A stretch of DNA of 64,000 bases from Desulfobulbaceae bacterium (lineage in GTDB: Bacteria > Desulfobacterota > Desulfobulbia > Desulfobulbales > SURF-16), in the NCBI GenBank assembly GCA_020444175.1, contig JAHLLM010000020.1, positions 26,517 through 90,516 of the forward strand, read 5' to 3'. The notes under the pieces were generated by a model. The model did not search any database, was not told the origin of the DNA, and saw nothing but the letters and a program-made list of their open reading frames with translations. A program made the position numbers and the translations under genes. Within the stretch, counting starts at the first letter, position 1. Each line of letters opens with the position of its first letter. This document shows, piece after piece, positions 1-8,015 of this stretch.

Positions 1-78
1 CGCTTTGACGATGACCACTTCCTGCATAAAGCTTTTGGTACTCTGAACTGGAGGGACCTTTTGCAAAAAAGCGGGTGA
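1..78 (+). CDS. C-terminal end of an unidentified protein (partial)
   Basis: Frame 1 is open from the window edge to a TGA at 76-78 and gives 25 residues with a protein-like composition (DHFLHKAFGTLNWRDLL). It converges on the Nudix gene with a 9-bp gap. The stretch is too short for a family call; I infer coding only from composition and tight packing. Confidence 0.35.
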   Translation, partial: RFDDDHFLHKAFGTLNWRDLLQKSG

Positions 79-87
79 AGGTGAGTT

Positions 88-591
88 TTATTGTTTGTTT
101 GCAATGATTTTACGGAGAATATCAAGTCCATCAGGACAGAAGGGGTGCTCCTGGGCCATACTCAATATACTGCCGACTTCCATGAATTCGCCGCTTTCCA
201 CCTCTTCTGCCTGCAGGTGCATGGGGCCGTCGTGGATACAGGAAAAAATACGTCCCCAGACCCGATTGCTTCCGTCATCATGGTAGTGGTCAAAGAGAAA
301 GGTCAGCTCCTCTTTGTCAATGCCAAGCTCTTCCTTGAGTTCGCGTTTTGCTGAAAGTTCATAACTTTCACCAGCCAGAACCACGCCGCCTGCGGCAATT
401 TCATAATAACCTGGATAAATGTCTTTACTCTCTGTCCGTTTTTGAACAAAGAGCTGCCCCTTGCTGTTATAGACAAGGATATAGGTCGCTCGGTGAATGA
501 GATTCCTGGCGCGCATTTCGGCACGGGGAACCTGACCGGTTTCATTGTTTTTCTCATCAACAACAGTGATGATTTCCCTACTTGAATCCAT
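88..591 (-). CDS. Nudix hydrolase (YfcD/isopentenyl-diphosphate isomerase-like)
   Basis: This 167-residue protein probably hydrolyses a nucleoside-diphosphate-linked substrate in the cytoplasm; the actual substrate cannot be read from sequence. A complete Nudix box lies at about residues 69-91: the Gly-x5-Glu half (GVVLAGE) followed after seven residues by RELKEELGI, which supplies the metal-binding glutamates. The N-terminus (EIITVVDEKNNETG...RAEMRARNLIHRA) is typical of the YfcD subgroup, which shares its fold with type 1 isopentenyl-diphosphate isomerase. Length fits the family. The ATG at 591 has no strong Shine-Dalgarno sequence. It lies 16 bp downstream of the membrane-protein gene on the same strand, so co-transcription is possible. 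Family call is firm, function open. Confidence 0.85.
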   Translation of the reverse strand: MDSSREIITVVDEKNNETGQVPRAEMRARNLIHRATYILVYNSKGQLFVQKRTESKDIYPGYYEIAAGGVVLAGESYELSAKRELKEELGIDKEELTFLFDHYHDDGSNRVWGRIFSCIHDGPMHLQAEEVESGEFMEVGSILSMAQEHPFCPDGLDILRKIIANKQ

Positions 592-607
592 GGTATATGT
601 TAATGTG

Positions 608-1081
608 TTACTGGTTGCCTGAGAGCATGATAATCCCGAAGAAAATTGCTGATAAAAACGGTAGGATCATAGTTGTGGCGAAAGTGCCGCGAATTGAATA
701 ATTAAAATCAAATAATCTGAAACAGCACAGCGATGCCAGCAGGGTCAGAAGTGGAAGAAGTGTTGCAAAACCCAGGTCCTTCCACATTATTATTCCCATG
801 TCGGCATAAAGCAGCATTGCCCCGAAAGTCACTGTGCAGACTGCTGCCTGGCTTATTTCAAAAGCAAATTTGACAATAAACATCATAAGGGAATGAAGGC
901 CAAGAACATCAAAGAGATACGTAAGCCCTATAAGGCAGAGGCAGACAAGAAAAATCCAGCCTCCGATAACTCCCTGATGGTTGGCCAGGTATTCGGTGAT
1001 GAGATTGTATGAGGGTTCAAACTCTGGATTTACCCGCAGTAAAAACCAGAGTACACCTACAAATGCGCAGTATCTAAGCAT
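608..1081 (-). CDS. Small multipass membrane protein of unknown function
   Basis: I do not recognise this 157-residue protein. Four or five hydrophobic segments are visible: residues about 1-16, 40-62, 66-90, 100-120 and 132-153, with short loops. No catalytic motif or Cys/His cluster stands out. It starts 29 bp downstream of the P-II-like gene on the same strand and is followed closely by the Nudix gene, so the three may form one transcript. P-II proteins often sit beside the membrane transporter they regulate, which makes this a possible partner, but that is inference from position only. Confidence 0.6.
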   Translation of the reverse strand: MLRYCAFVGVLWFLLRVNPEFEPSYNLITEYLANHQGVIGGWIFLVCLCLIGLTYLFDVLGLHSLMMFIVKFAFEISQAAVCTVTFGAMLLYADMGIIMWKDLGFATLLPLLTLLASLCCFRLFDFNYSIRGTFATTMILPFLSAIFFGIIMLSGNQ

Positions 1082-1110
1082 GGTCGTTTCTTGGTTTTAC
1101 AGAAATTATA

Positions 1111-1422
1111 TTATAAAAATCCAACGGCCTTGTCGATTTTATGGATAAAGGCAAATCCTTTACCCTTTTCATTCAAATGCCCTGCCTTGATAACAGTATC
1201 AAAAACCCTATGCACCTCGGGCTCTTTGCTGACGATCAAAATAATTTCTTTTTCAGGCTTTATGAGCCTGCCCAGAAAACCAAGTTTTTCTCTTACTCCC
1301 CGTCCTCGACCGTAGTAGATGGTTGCGCCTTGGGCACCTGATTTGAGGGCCTCATCGACAACCTTGTCCGCTTCACCCCTCTGGACAATGCAGGTAATAA
1401 GACTGAGCTTTTCATCTCCCAT
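1111..1422 (-). CDS. P-II family (GlnB/GlnK-like) regulatory protein
   Basis: A 103-residue P-II-fold protein. The frame extends upstream to 1515, but ATG 1422 is preferred because GAGGAG lies 7 bases before it and the encoded start (MGDEKLSLITCIVQRG) matches the first beta strand of P-II proteins. The region corresponding to the T-loop reads GATIYYGRGRGVREKLGFLG and lacks the usual uridylylated Tyr context of GlnB (RGAEY). It is therefore a divergent paralogue, probably sensing nucleotides without classical nitrogen control. The C-terminal segment KGFAFIHKIDKAVGF is a typical final strand. P-II trimers bind ATP/ADP and contact membrane transporters, and the next gene encodes a small membrane protein. 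Confidence 0.8.
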   Translation of the reverse strand: MGDEKLSLITCIVQRGEADKVVDEALKSGAQGATIYYGRGRGVREKLGFLGRLIKPEKEIILIVSKEPEVHRVFDTVIKAGHLNEKGKGFAFIHKIDKAVGFL

Positions 1423-1666
1423 ATTTGTTCTCCTCAGAGCATTCTGATGATTTTTCTGAACCCATGACGTTTCAAGTATAAAGTGAACTGGTTGGTTTTG
1501 ATCCTGTTGCCACAAAAAAATGGGGCATCAGTTCAAACGATGAAGCCGCCTAGATGGCCACAAAGGCATAATACGAGACTGTCAAGAAACAGTATGGCAC
1601 AATTAAAATGGATCTTCCAGCCAATAGTTATCAGAAAAAAGGAGAGATTAAATACACGGCGGGTTT

Positions 1667-2419
1667 TTAGCCGATTGTATCTATTGAAGCAAATTCAGGT
1701 TCATGTAAGGGAAGAAGAATCTCTGCCCGGTCTCTGACCATAAGCATGAGATCATAGGCTTCGTAGGTGTTGGTACTTGTTCCCGGAGGGATGACTTCCA
1801 TTTCCATGGCCTTGACAGCCACCGGCGGCTCGAAATTTTCCTTAATTACACAGAAACCTGTTATAGCAGCCTGGCCCTTTTCTGTGTCGATGAGGATTGT
1901 CAAGCCGCCAGGTGTATGGGCCGGAGTATGGAGAACGCGAATACCCGGTACGACCTCTGTCTCCTCACTGCCTCGCAGGACTTCAATTTGTTTGGCCTCC
2001 TCGATTTCATAGATGTAGTCTTCCACATAGCGGAAATCGAGCGGGTGGGGATCGTGTATGGTTTTCAGTTCATTCTCATGGATGTAAAATCTGGCATTGC
2101 TGCATTTGTAGTCGTTTTCGCAATGATCTGCATGGAGATGGGTGTGGATGACAATATCGATATCTTCCGGCGACAGGCCCCATTTGGCAAGCCCATCTTC
2201 AAATGTGTAGATTTTGCCGCCGATATTCTTTTCCCGATCCTCAGACTGAATGGGGCGCATTTCCCCGGTATCAATCAGGATCTTTTTGTTGCCACCTTCG
2301 ATATACCAGCAATAAATAGGAATGGTATAGGGAGTGCCGTAGTCATGCTGGTAGGTCATCATGCCTTTATCAAAAACTTTTGTTCCCATGACGATGGGGT
2401 GAATTTTATATGTTGCCAT
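1667..2419 (-). CDS. Metallo-beta-lactamase-fold hydrolase, N-acyl homoserine lactonase-like
   Basis: This 250-residue protein has the di-zinc signature HTHLHADH at residues 92-99 and later metal-ligand regions (HTPAHTPGG near 165-173, a Gly-containing strand ITGFCV near 186, and LPLHEPEF near 236). The N-terminal strand carrying ILIDTG is typical of the AHL-lactonase branch of the superfamily. No export signal is seen, so it is cytoplasmic. Substrate could be an acyl lactone or another ester; sequence alone cannot decide. ATG 2419 has AGGAGG close upstream (reverse complement of cctcctt at 2424-2430). It stands alone, separated from its neighbours by more than 200 bp on each side. Confidence 0.85.
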   Translation of the reverse strand: MATYKIHPIVMGTKVFDKGMMTYQHDYGTPYTIPIYCWYIEGGNKKILIDTGEMRPIQSEDREKNIGGKIYTFEDGLAKWGLSPEDIDIVIHTHLHADHCENDYKCSNARFYIHENELKTIHDPHPLDFRYVEDYIYEIEEAKQIEVLRGSEETEVVPGIRVLHTPAHTPGGLTILIDTEKGQAAITGFCVIKENFEPPVAVKAMEMEVIPPGTSTNTYEAYDLMLMVRDRAEILLPLHEPEFASIDTIG

Positions 2420-2678
2420 GCTGTCCTCCTTGATTGAGTTTCGATATGAGAAGGGAAAATTGTTATGATCATATACACAATACTCATTTTTCCCGGTATT
2501 GCAATATGCTTCAACGTCGACCAGGGGGTATCAACTGTATAAAGATCGATTGGTCAATGTGAATGATTTGGCAAAAAATGAGGGCATTTTTTTGCCGCGA
2601 AACCTACGGATAAGGCAGAATTTTTTACTTTTCCAAGAAATTTTCGCAGGCTTCGGGGCAACTATGTTCCTTCAGTGG

Positions 2679-2698
2679 ATTCCCGCCTCAGCGGGAAT
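2679..2698. repeat. REP-like palindrome
   Basis: ATTCCCGC, a CTCA loop, then GCGGGAAT form a perfect 8-bp stem. With its flanks this is the widely seen extragenic palindrome whose shadow translation reads VIPAEAGIH. It lies in the otherwise empty 2420-2747 gap, downstream of the nitroreductase gene. I see no other gene in that gap. Confidence 0.7.
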
Positions 2699-2747
2699 GA
2701 CGAGAGAAAGGGTGGAGATGAGGGGCAAGCTGATTTTCAAAAATGGC

Positions 2748-3266
2748 TCACCATTTTTCCAGGTGCACGGATTTTTCATTAAAACGGGTACGGGCCGCAG
2801 GCTGATCAGCCGGCCATCCGATGGCAATAGCACACATGGGAATAATGCCCTCCGGCAGATCAAAAAGAGTACAGATGCCGTTCATCCGCTCCTCACGAGG
2901 ATGGACGCCGAGCCAGCATGTCCCCAGTCCCAGGGCATTTGCGGCAAGAAGAATATTTTCCACCGCTGCACTGAGATCCTGCAGCATATAGGATTCCTTT
3001 TGGTCATGGGCTCTGTTGATATCACCGCAGACGACAAACGCGGCTGTGGCCTGGCCCAGCATCTTACCATGGGGCAGCAGGTCTTTAAGTTTGTCAATGG
3101 TTGCCCTTTTCCGGAGCACGATAAAATGCCATGGATCTTTTGCTACAGCAGATGGTGCGGCCATGGCAGCTTCCAGAAGATCGTGAAGCATATCCTGGGG
3201 CACTTCCTTATCTTCATATTTGCGGACACTGCGCCGGGAAAAAATAAAGTCTAATTTTGGGTTCAT
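2748..3266 (-). CDS. Nitroreductase-family FMN oxidoreductase
   Basis: A 172-residue protein of the nitroreductase superfamily. The N-terminal FMN phosphate-binding motif RRSVRKYEDKEV is at residues 11-22, the APSAVAKDPWHF segment near 37-48 is the conserved dimer/FMN loop, and GLGTCWLGVHPREERM near 112-127 is the second FMN-contacting region. These enzymes form homodimers and use NAD(P)H to reduce nitro compounds, quinones or flavins; the natural substrate is unknown. Length is typical of the short clade. A good Shine-Dalgarno (AGGAGATGAC) precedes ATG 3266. It stands alone in a reverse-strand run. Confidence 0.87.
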   Translation of the reverse strand: MNPKLDFIFSRRSVRKYEDKEVPQDMLHDLLEAAMAAPSAVAKDPWHFIVLRKRATIDKLKDLLPHGKMLGQATAAFVVCGDINRAHDQKESYMLQDLSAAVENILLAANALGLGTCWLGVHPREERMNGICTLFDLPEGIIPMCAIAIGWPADQPAARTRFNEKSVHLEKW

Positions 3267-3295
3267 GAGTCATCTCCTTCCGCTTTTCTCATTCC

Positions 3296-3345
3296 TCTGA
3301 CTTCTTTAACTTCCATACCTTCTCTACCTTCTTTTTAACTTCTGC
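3296..3345. repeat. A/G-rich (C/T on + strand) intergenic minisatellite
   Basis: Short imperfect repeats of the type GAAGTT/GAAGGT (read on the minus strand). The 18-bp core TATGGAAGTTAAAGAAGT (minus strand, 3300-3317) occurs exactly on the plus strand at 27628-27645. It lies between the nitroreductase and the small membrane protein. Confidence 0.6.
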
Positions 3346-3556
3346 CTTTCAATAAAAAAAGCGCCTTGGCAATGAGCAGAAACCAGGGCGTACCGTGGAG
3401 GAAAAAGTCAAACCAGTCCAGTGGACGGACGAGCTCGCCCTTAAAGAGCATCTGCAATTTTTCCCAGATATGGGGAGGGTGAAAGGGAGCAAGGCCAATG
3501 GTCAGACAGGCTATTAGAAGTACGGCCCAGGGGATATCGGCGAGTAATTTTTCCAT
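3335..3556 (-). CDS. Small membrane protein, often annotated as RND transporter fragment
   Basis: A 73-residue protein with two hydrophobic helices (about residues 8-26 and 50-68) separated by the conserved-looking stretch PHIWEKLQMLFKGELVRPLDWFD. Short proteins of this exact layout are frequent in proteobacteria and are commonly labelled RND transporter, although they are far too small to be one; function is unknown. The frame stays open upstream to 3826 but would run antisense into the glycosyltransferase gene. ATG 3556 gives the family's usual N-terminus (MEKLLADIPW). The gene is divergent from the glycosyltransferase at 3675. Confidence 0.65.
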   Translation of the reverse strand: MEKLLADIPWAVLLIACLTIGLAPFHPPHIWEKLQMLFKGELVRPLDWFDFFLHGTPWFLLIAKALFLLKGRS

Positions 3557-3674
3557 GACGTTGTTATTTCTGGTAAAGTTGAAAATTGTTTTTAAGCACT
3601 TTACAGTTATTCTAACGATACTATGTGAAAGAACACCCCGATTGTAAAAAGTTTCAAATTTTTCAATATTTATC

Positions 3675-4853
3675 ATGGATGCATATTTTTTCTGGCTTGC
3701 TGCCATCACCTTGTTTTTTCTGCTCGTCTGCGGACTTGAGGGGCTTCGAGGGGCGCGTAAAATTGCCTGGCTTGACTCGGTCTCACCTTTAGAAGGAAAA
3801 GATCTTCCACTGGTTTCCGTCATCATCCCAGCCCTGAATGAAGAAGAAAATATAAGGGAGGCTCTAAGTTCGGTGCTTGCTCTGGATTATCCAAATCTTG
3901 AGATACTTGCCGTTAATGACCGTTCTACAGACAGCACTGGTGACATTCTTGACGAGATGGCCCATCACTATCCACGCCTTAAAGTCATTCACCTGAAAAC
4001 CCTGCCCCCCGGTTGGTTGGGTAAAAGCCATGCTCTGTACCGCGGAGCACAGCAGGCCGGTGGCCGGTACCTGCTCTTCACCGATGCCGATGTGGTCATG
4101 GAGAGATCAACTCTGCGCAGGGCCTTAAAGCGCATGCTTGAGCAAAATGCTGATCATCTCACTCTTTTTTTCAAGGCAGTGCTTCCTTCCAGCATATTGC
4201 AGATGGTTGTCATCGAGTTTGGTGCTGCCCTTGTGAGTTTTCTTAAGCCCTGGAAAGCTGCGGACCCGAAGTCCGCCTGTTCCATCGGCATAGGTGCCTT
4301 CAATCTGGTACGCGCGGAAGCATACCGGAATGCCGGCGGTCATGAACGCATCCGTCTGTGTCCGCTTGACGATATCATGCTCGGCAGACTCCTGAAGGAT
4401 CAGGGAGGCCGACAGGAATGCCTCTATGGCTACCATTTTATTTCTGTAAAGTGGTACGGGTCATTGTCTGAAATGACCAGGGGACTCATGAAAAATACCT
4501 TTGCCGCTCTGGAGTATAGTTTTTTGCGTCTTTGTATTTTAACGATCATTCAGTTGGCTGTCAGTATTTGGCCCGTTTGGGCTCTTCTGGTGACGGATGG
4601 AGCCGTCTTTTTAATAAATTTGCTTATCGTCTTGCTGCAAGGTCTCTTTTTTGTCATTGCAGCTCTTTTTGCTGGTATCAGCCCTTTTCATGCCGTTTGG
4701 TTCCCCATTACCCCGTACATTCTTCTCTATATGACCTGGAAGGCCGTTCTCTCTACCTTGTTCCACGGCGGTATCGTCTGGCGTGATACCTTTTATCCTT
4801 TGACGGATCTCAAAGCCGAGCGCTACTTACCGAAAGTTCCATCAAAAAGATAA
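3675..4853 (+). CDS. Membrane-anchored family 2 glycosyltransferase (HpnB/CrtQ-like)
   Basis: A 392-residue GT-A fold glycosyltransferase. An N-terminal helix (about 4-22) is followed by the GT2 core: VSVIIPALNEEENI near 48, the nucleotide-sugar aspartates in NDRSTD near 81, and the DAD metal site in LFTDADVV near 138. Acceptor-side motifs (PLDDIMLGRLLKDQGGR, then VKWYGSLSEM) lie near 230-265. Three or four hydrophobic helices close the protein (280-370), giving the membrane topology of HpnB- or CrtQ-like enzymes acting on hopanoids or carotenoids. The acceptor here is unknown. It stands alone, followed by a truncated copy of the 131-bp repeat. Confidence 0.82.
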   Translation: MDAYFFWLAAITLFFLLVCGLEGLRGARKIAWLDSVSPLEGKDLPLVSVIIPALNEEENIREALSSVLALDYPNLEILAVNDRSTDSTGDILDEMAHHYPRLKVIHLKTLPPGWLGKSHALYRGAQQAGGRYLLFTDADVVMERSTLRRALKRMLEQNADHLTLFFKAVLPSSILQMVVIEFGAALVSFLKPWKAADPKSACSIGIGAFNLVRAEAYRNAGGHERIRLCPLDDIMLGRLLKDQGGRQECLYGYHFISVKWYGSLSEMTRGLMKNTFAALEYSFLRLCILTIIQLAVSIWPVWALLVTDGAVFLINLLIVLLQGLFFVIAALFAGISPFHAVWFPITPYILLYMTWKAVLSTLFHGGIVWRDTFYPLTDLKAERYLPKVPSKR

Positions 4854-4862
4854 GTTGCATGC

Positions 4863-4931
4863 AACGTAATATCAACAAGTTGCATATGTGTCGGCGGCGG
4901 GTGAGTGGTTTTTTAAGAACCGGTCAAATTT
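4863..4931 (+). repeat. Intergenic repeat family R131, truncated copy A
   Basis: Starts with CAACGTAATATCAACAAG and ends with CGGTCAAATTT, matching the centre and right end of the full 131-bp element at 31914-32044. The left third is missing. It lies just after the glycosyltransferase stop codon and contributes the hairpin-forming GGCGGCGG segment. Confidence 0.7.
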
Positions 4932-5124
4932 TGAAAGAGATGTTTTGGGCAGAAAAAATATTTTTGGAAACATGCACTACAAGAGTTGCTGCTTTCTTGC
5001 CTGACAAATTCCCTGTCATGCTATCGGTCTGACTTTACGTCTTTCTTTTTTGTTTCTTTGGCGAGAATAATTCTTTTTCTCTAACAAAATTGCCTTGTTA
5101 GATCATGCTTAGATTTAAAAAATA

Positions 5125-5176
5125 TACCACTATGTGGTAATTTTTTATTGACATTGTTTTTGTCATTGCCTAAGAA
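5125..5176 (+). promoter_or_regulatory. Dyad and possible sigma-70 promoter upstream of the cytochrome cluster
   Basis: TACCAC-TAT-GTGGTA (5125-5139) is a perfect 6-bp dyad directly before TTGACA (5148-5153). A 17-bp spacer leads to a weak -10, TAAGAA (5171-5176). This arrangement suits a regulator bound just upstream of RNA polymerase. The first cytochrome starts about 195 bp downstream. The -10 is poor, so this is a candidate only. The rest of the 4932-5370 gap is AT-rich and holds no gene I can support. Confidence 0.35.
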
Positions 5177-5370
5177 TGAAGCAAATTTTCTAGGTATTTT
5201 CTCTCATGCTACAATGTGGTGTTTTGCCGGTCGGCGTGAGAAATTATGACTGAAATGCCTGGCTTAAAAAAATAGCTGCAAAATGAAAAAAGAGATCGAT
5301 CTCGTTCGACAGATCAAAAGTGACATAACGTTATCTGACTGAAATTGATATTGTTTTCGAGCAAATACAT

Positions 5371-6297
5371 TTGAAAAAACGTAAAAAGGCAGCATTTATC
5401 ATCTTTCTTGCCGTGAGCAGTGCGGCGTATGCATCCAAAGGGCCACCCGGGGAAATGTCCTTTGTGAACCATGGAGTGACCCCGGACACAAACATTCATT
5501 TTAACGAAGAATTCTGCACAGAATGTCATCTTGAAATTCCCGGCAAAGGGCAAAAGCTCTTATTGAGATTTGCTGATTTTACCCAAACCTGCCGCTGCCA
5601 CGGTTATACACCTGAAAATTACACTCATCCTCTGGGCACCAAGCTTTCCCCTGAAGACAAAAGAAAGATTCCCAAAGGATTTCCTCTTGCGGAAGACACT
5701 ATCACCTGCAACACCTGCCATGATTTGACATTGCAATGTGATGCACAAGGGAAGGCAAACCATCGCAACGGGAATTTTCTCAGAGTAAATTCCCTTCAGC
5801 CCAGGAGCGCTCTCTGCTATCAATGTCATGACATTTCCAGTTATCAAAGACTCAGCCCGCACCAACAGTTGGATTCATCCGGAAAGATTATAAAAGCCAA
5901 ATGTCTGTATTGTCACAGGATGAAACCGGACGAAAAAAAAGCAACCCTGAAAAAACAGCGCAGCGGTGCAGCGGGCACTGTGGAGTTTGTAGAGGAATTT
6001 AATACGCTCTGTTTCAGATGCCACTACAGGCAGACCAGGCAGCATATCATCAACGCCAACCATCTCAAGCCGCCTCCGGCCAAAATTCTTGCCAATATAG
6101 CGAATTCGGAAAAAAGACTTGGTGTCATTTTTCCCTTGGATGGCAAGGGGGCCGTTGCCTGTCCAACCTGCCATAATCCTCATCAGCGGGGGATTATTCC
6201 TCCTGAACTGCCGGGTGCCAAGGGAGCAGGGGAAAGAAAGAGACTCCGGGTGACAAAGCAGGGCCACAAGATCTGCGTGGCCTGCCACAATTATTAA
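5371..6297 (+). CDS. Periplasmic heptaheme c-type cytochrome
   Basis: This 308-residue exported protein has an N-terminal Sec signal (KKRKK, hydrophobic core 8-20, cleavage near AYA). Seven canonical CXXCH haem c sites start at residues 49, 113, 149, 178, 214, 264 and 302. An eighth, aberrant CXCH (Cys74-Arg-Cys76-His77) sits between the first two. Spare histidines (His34, His43, His86, His164, His231) could be distal ligands. The start is TTG at 5371; an in-frame stop lies at 5326 and no ATG or GTG intervenes. It opens the redox cluster, 22 bp ahead of the tetraheme gene. Role as periplasmic electron carrier or complex subunit is inferred; I cannot name a specific family. Confidence 0.83.
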   Translation: MKKRKKAAFIIFLAVSSAAYASKGPPGEMSFVNHGVTPDTNIHFNEEFCTECHLEIPGKGQKLLLRFADFTQTCRCHGYTPENYTHPLGTKLSPEDKRKIPKGFPLAEDTITCNTCHDLTLQCDAQGKANHRNGNFLRVNSLQPRSALCYQCHDISSYQRLSPHQQLDSSGKIIKAKCLYCHRMKPDEKKATLKKQRSGAAGTVEFVEEFNTLCFRCHYRQTRQHIINANHLKPPPAKILANIANSEKRLGVIFPLDGKGAVACPTCHNPHQRGIIPPELPGAKGAGERKRLRVTKQGHKICVACHNY

Positions 6298-6319
6298 ACA
6301 AAGAAGCGATGGAGAACAC

Positions 6320-7009
6320 ATGCCGAATTTGACTACCGAGATTGGTCGCCAGAGACCGATCAGTAAAATTTATCCGTATGGAATGGCGGTGATTTTATTT
6401 TTTTTCTTTCTTTGTATTCCCACCGCAGGCATGTCGGAAACAGAAGGAGCTGAACATGTCCCACTGCCAATTGACGAACAGGCCGCAAAATCAACTGACA
6501 AGGAAAGCGAGCAGTATTCGGTGCCGCCTCCACTTGTCTATCAAGGGCTCTTTCCGTGCCAGGCCTGTCACAGGCGGGATGTGAGAGGGGTAAGCAGTCA
6601 ACTGGAAAAGGGCAATGAATTTCTGGGCAAGTACATTCGAAAGCCCGACCCCAAACCGCGCATACTGGTCAAAATGCACAGGAACATCAATCTCAGACAT
6701 GCGGAATGGCACTGGTGCCTGAACTGCCATGATCAGGATGAAAGAAACTATCTCCGGCTCATAACCGGCGAAAAAATCCCTTTTGAAAAATCATACAGAT
6801 TATGCGGCCAATGCCACGGCAGCATATACAGAGACTGGAAGATAGGCATACATGGCAGGAGAGTGGGCAACTGGAAGGGGAAGAAATTATATCTGCTCTG
6901 CTCTCACTGTCATGACCCGCACAGTCCGAAGTTCAGAAAACTTCCGGCTGAAGATCCTCCCAGGCCTCCTCATTATGGCCGTTGGGATGTCGTGGAGCAT
7001 GAGGAATAA
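6320..7009 (+). CDS. Tetraheme c-type cytochrome
   Basis: A 229-residue protein with one N-terminal hydrophobic segment (about 20-38) that acts as signal or membrane anchor, then a soluble domain with four CXXCH motifs (CQACH, CLNCH, CGQCH, CSHCH). The last is followed by DPHSPKF, the CHDPH signature common in multiheme periplasmic carriers. GGAGA lies about 6 bases before ATG 6320. Next to the ferredoxin and NrfD genes, it could connect that membrane module to other periplasmic cytochromes, as analogous small cytochromes do in Nrf- and Hmc-type complexes; this is inference from context. Confidence 0.82.
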   Translation: MPNLTTEIGRQRPISKIYPYGMAVILFFFFLCIPTAGMSETEGAEHVPLPIDEQAAKSTDKESEQYSVPPPLVYQGLFPCQACHRRDVRGVSSQLEKGNEFLGKYIRKPDPKPRILVKMHRNINLRHAEWHWCLNCHDQDERNYLRLITGEKIPFEKSYRLCGQCHGSIYRDWKIGIHGRRVGNWKGKKLYLLCSHCHDPHSPKFRKLPAEDPPRPPHYGRWDVVEHEE

Positions 7010-7134
7010 CATGGCGTACTTTGGTGACAATCCGGGCAATCTCTGCTTTTTTTGCCTACGTTCACAGGACAAATAACTGCTAAAAGCGCATCGTCTCAAG
7101 ACGGTTGTCGTAACTTGGAACTGGATAAATAAAA

Positions 7135-8004
7135 ATGGACAGGCGAAATTTTATAAAAGGAGCCGCTTCAACACTTGCGGCACTGGCACTTGCCGGGTGC
7201 AACGAACAGGTTGAGGAGTATCTGCAGCAGCACTTTGTGGAAATGAGCAAAGAAGAACTGGATGAGGCCAGGGAGCGACTGAAAAAGAAATACCGGCAGA
7301 AATTCGGGGTGGATTTCAAGATCGGTGCAGAGCCCGCTCTGCCGGAAGTGCTTTTTTCCTATGGACTCGACCTTTCACGGTGCATCGGCTGCCGGCGCTG
7401 TGTCTATGCCTGTGTCCAGGAAAACAATCAGAGCCGCAAACCACAGATCCAATGGATTCGGGTCGTGCGTATGGAGAACGGCTCCATGGATCTGGAAGAA
7501 TCCGACCACTATTACGAGGGCGGCATGGTGCCAAAGGAAGGATATTACACCATGCCGATTCAGTGCCAGCAGTGCGAAAATCCTCCCTGCGTCAAAGTTT
7601 GTCCAACAAAGGCAACCTGGCAGGAGCCGGACGGAATTGTGGTGGTGGATTACAACTGGTGCATCGGCTGCCGTTACTGCATGGCGGCATGCCCCTATTG
7701 GGCACGTCGGTTCAACTTCTCAGAACCCCATATTCCCAAGGAGGAAATCAATCCGAACACACATTACCTGGGAAACCGGCCGCGCATGAGAGGGGTGGTG
7801 GAAAAATGCACCTTCTGCATACAGCGTACCCGGAAGGGACGTTACCCGGCCTGCGTGGAAGCCTGTCCGGTGGGGGCACGTAAGTTCGGCAACATACTCG
7901 ATCCTGACAGCGAGATAAGCAAGGTCATTGAGACGAAAAGGGTGTTCCGCCTCAAATCGGAACTGAATACACAACCTAAATTTTACTATTTCTTTTCCAT
8001 TTAA
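7135..8004 (+). CDS. Tat-exported ferredoxin subunit with four [4Fe-4S] sites (NrfC/PsrB/HybA-like)
   Basis: The 289-residue protein begins with a twin-arginine signal (RRNFIKG at residues 3-9), then a hydrophobic core ending in a lipobox-like LAGC, so a lipid anchor on the periplasmic face is possible. Four Cys clusters follow the classical DMSO-reductase-B pattern: CIGCRRCVYAC near 83, CQQCENPPCVKVC near 143, CIGCRYCMAAC near 176, and CTFCIQR...CVEAC near 224-244. Such subunits relay electrons between an NrfD-type quinone site and a periplasmic redox partner. The NrfD gene follows after 11 bp, which supports a two-subunit membrane module. No molybdopterin subunit is nearby; the adjacent octaheme cytochrome is the likely partner (inference). 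Confidence 0.88.
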   Translation: MDRRNFIKGAASTLAALALAGCNEQVEEYLQQHFVEMSKEELDEARERLKKKYRQKFGVDFKIGAEPALPEVLFSYGLDLSRCIGCRRCVYACVQENNQSRKPQIQWIRVVRMENGSMDLEESDHYYEGGMVPKEGYYTMPIQCQQCENPPCVKVCPTKATWQEPDGIVVVDYNWCIGCRYCMAACPYWARRFNFSEPHIPKEEINPNTHYLGNRPRMRGVVEKCTFCIQRTRKGRYPACVEACPVGARKFGNILDPDSEISKVIETKRVFRLKSELNTQPKFYYFFSI

Positions 8005-8015
8005 GGAGTTGATGC

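Noticed and set aside
2499..3254. Plus-strand open frame of 251 codons
   Set aside because: Antisense to the nitroreductase gene and running through the REP-like palindrome; composition is not protein-like.
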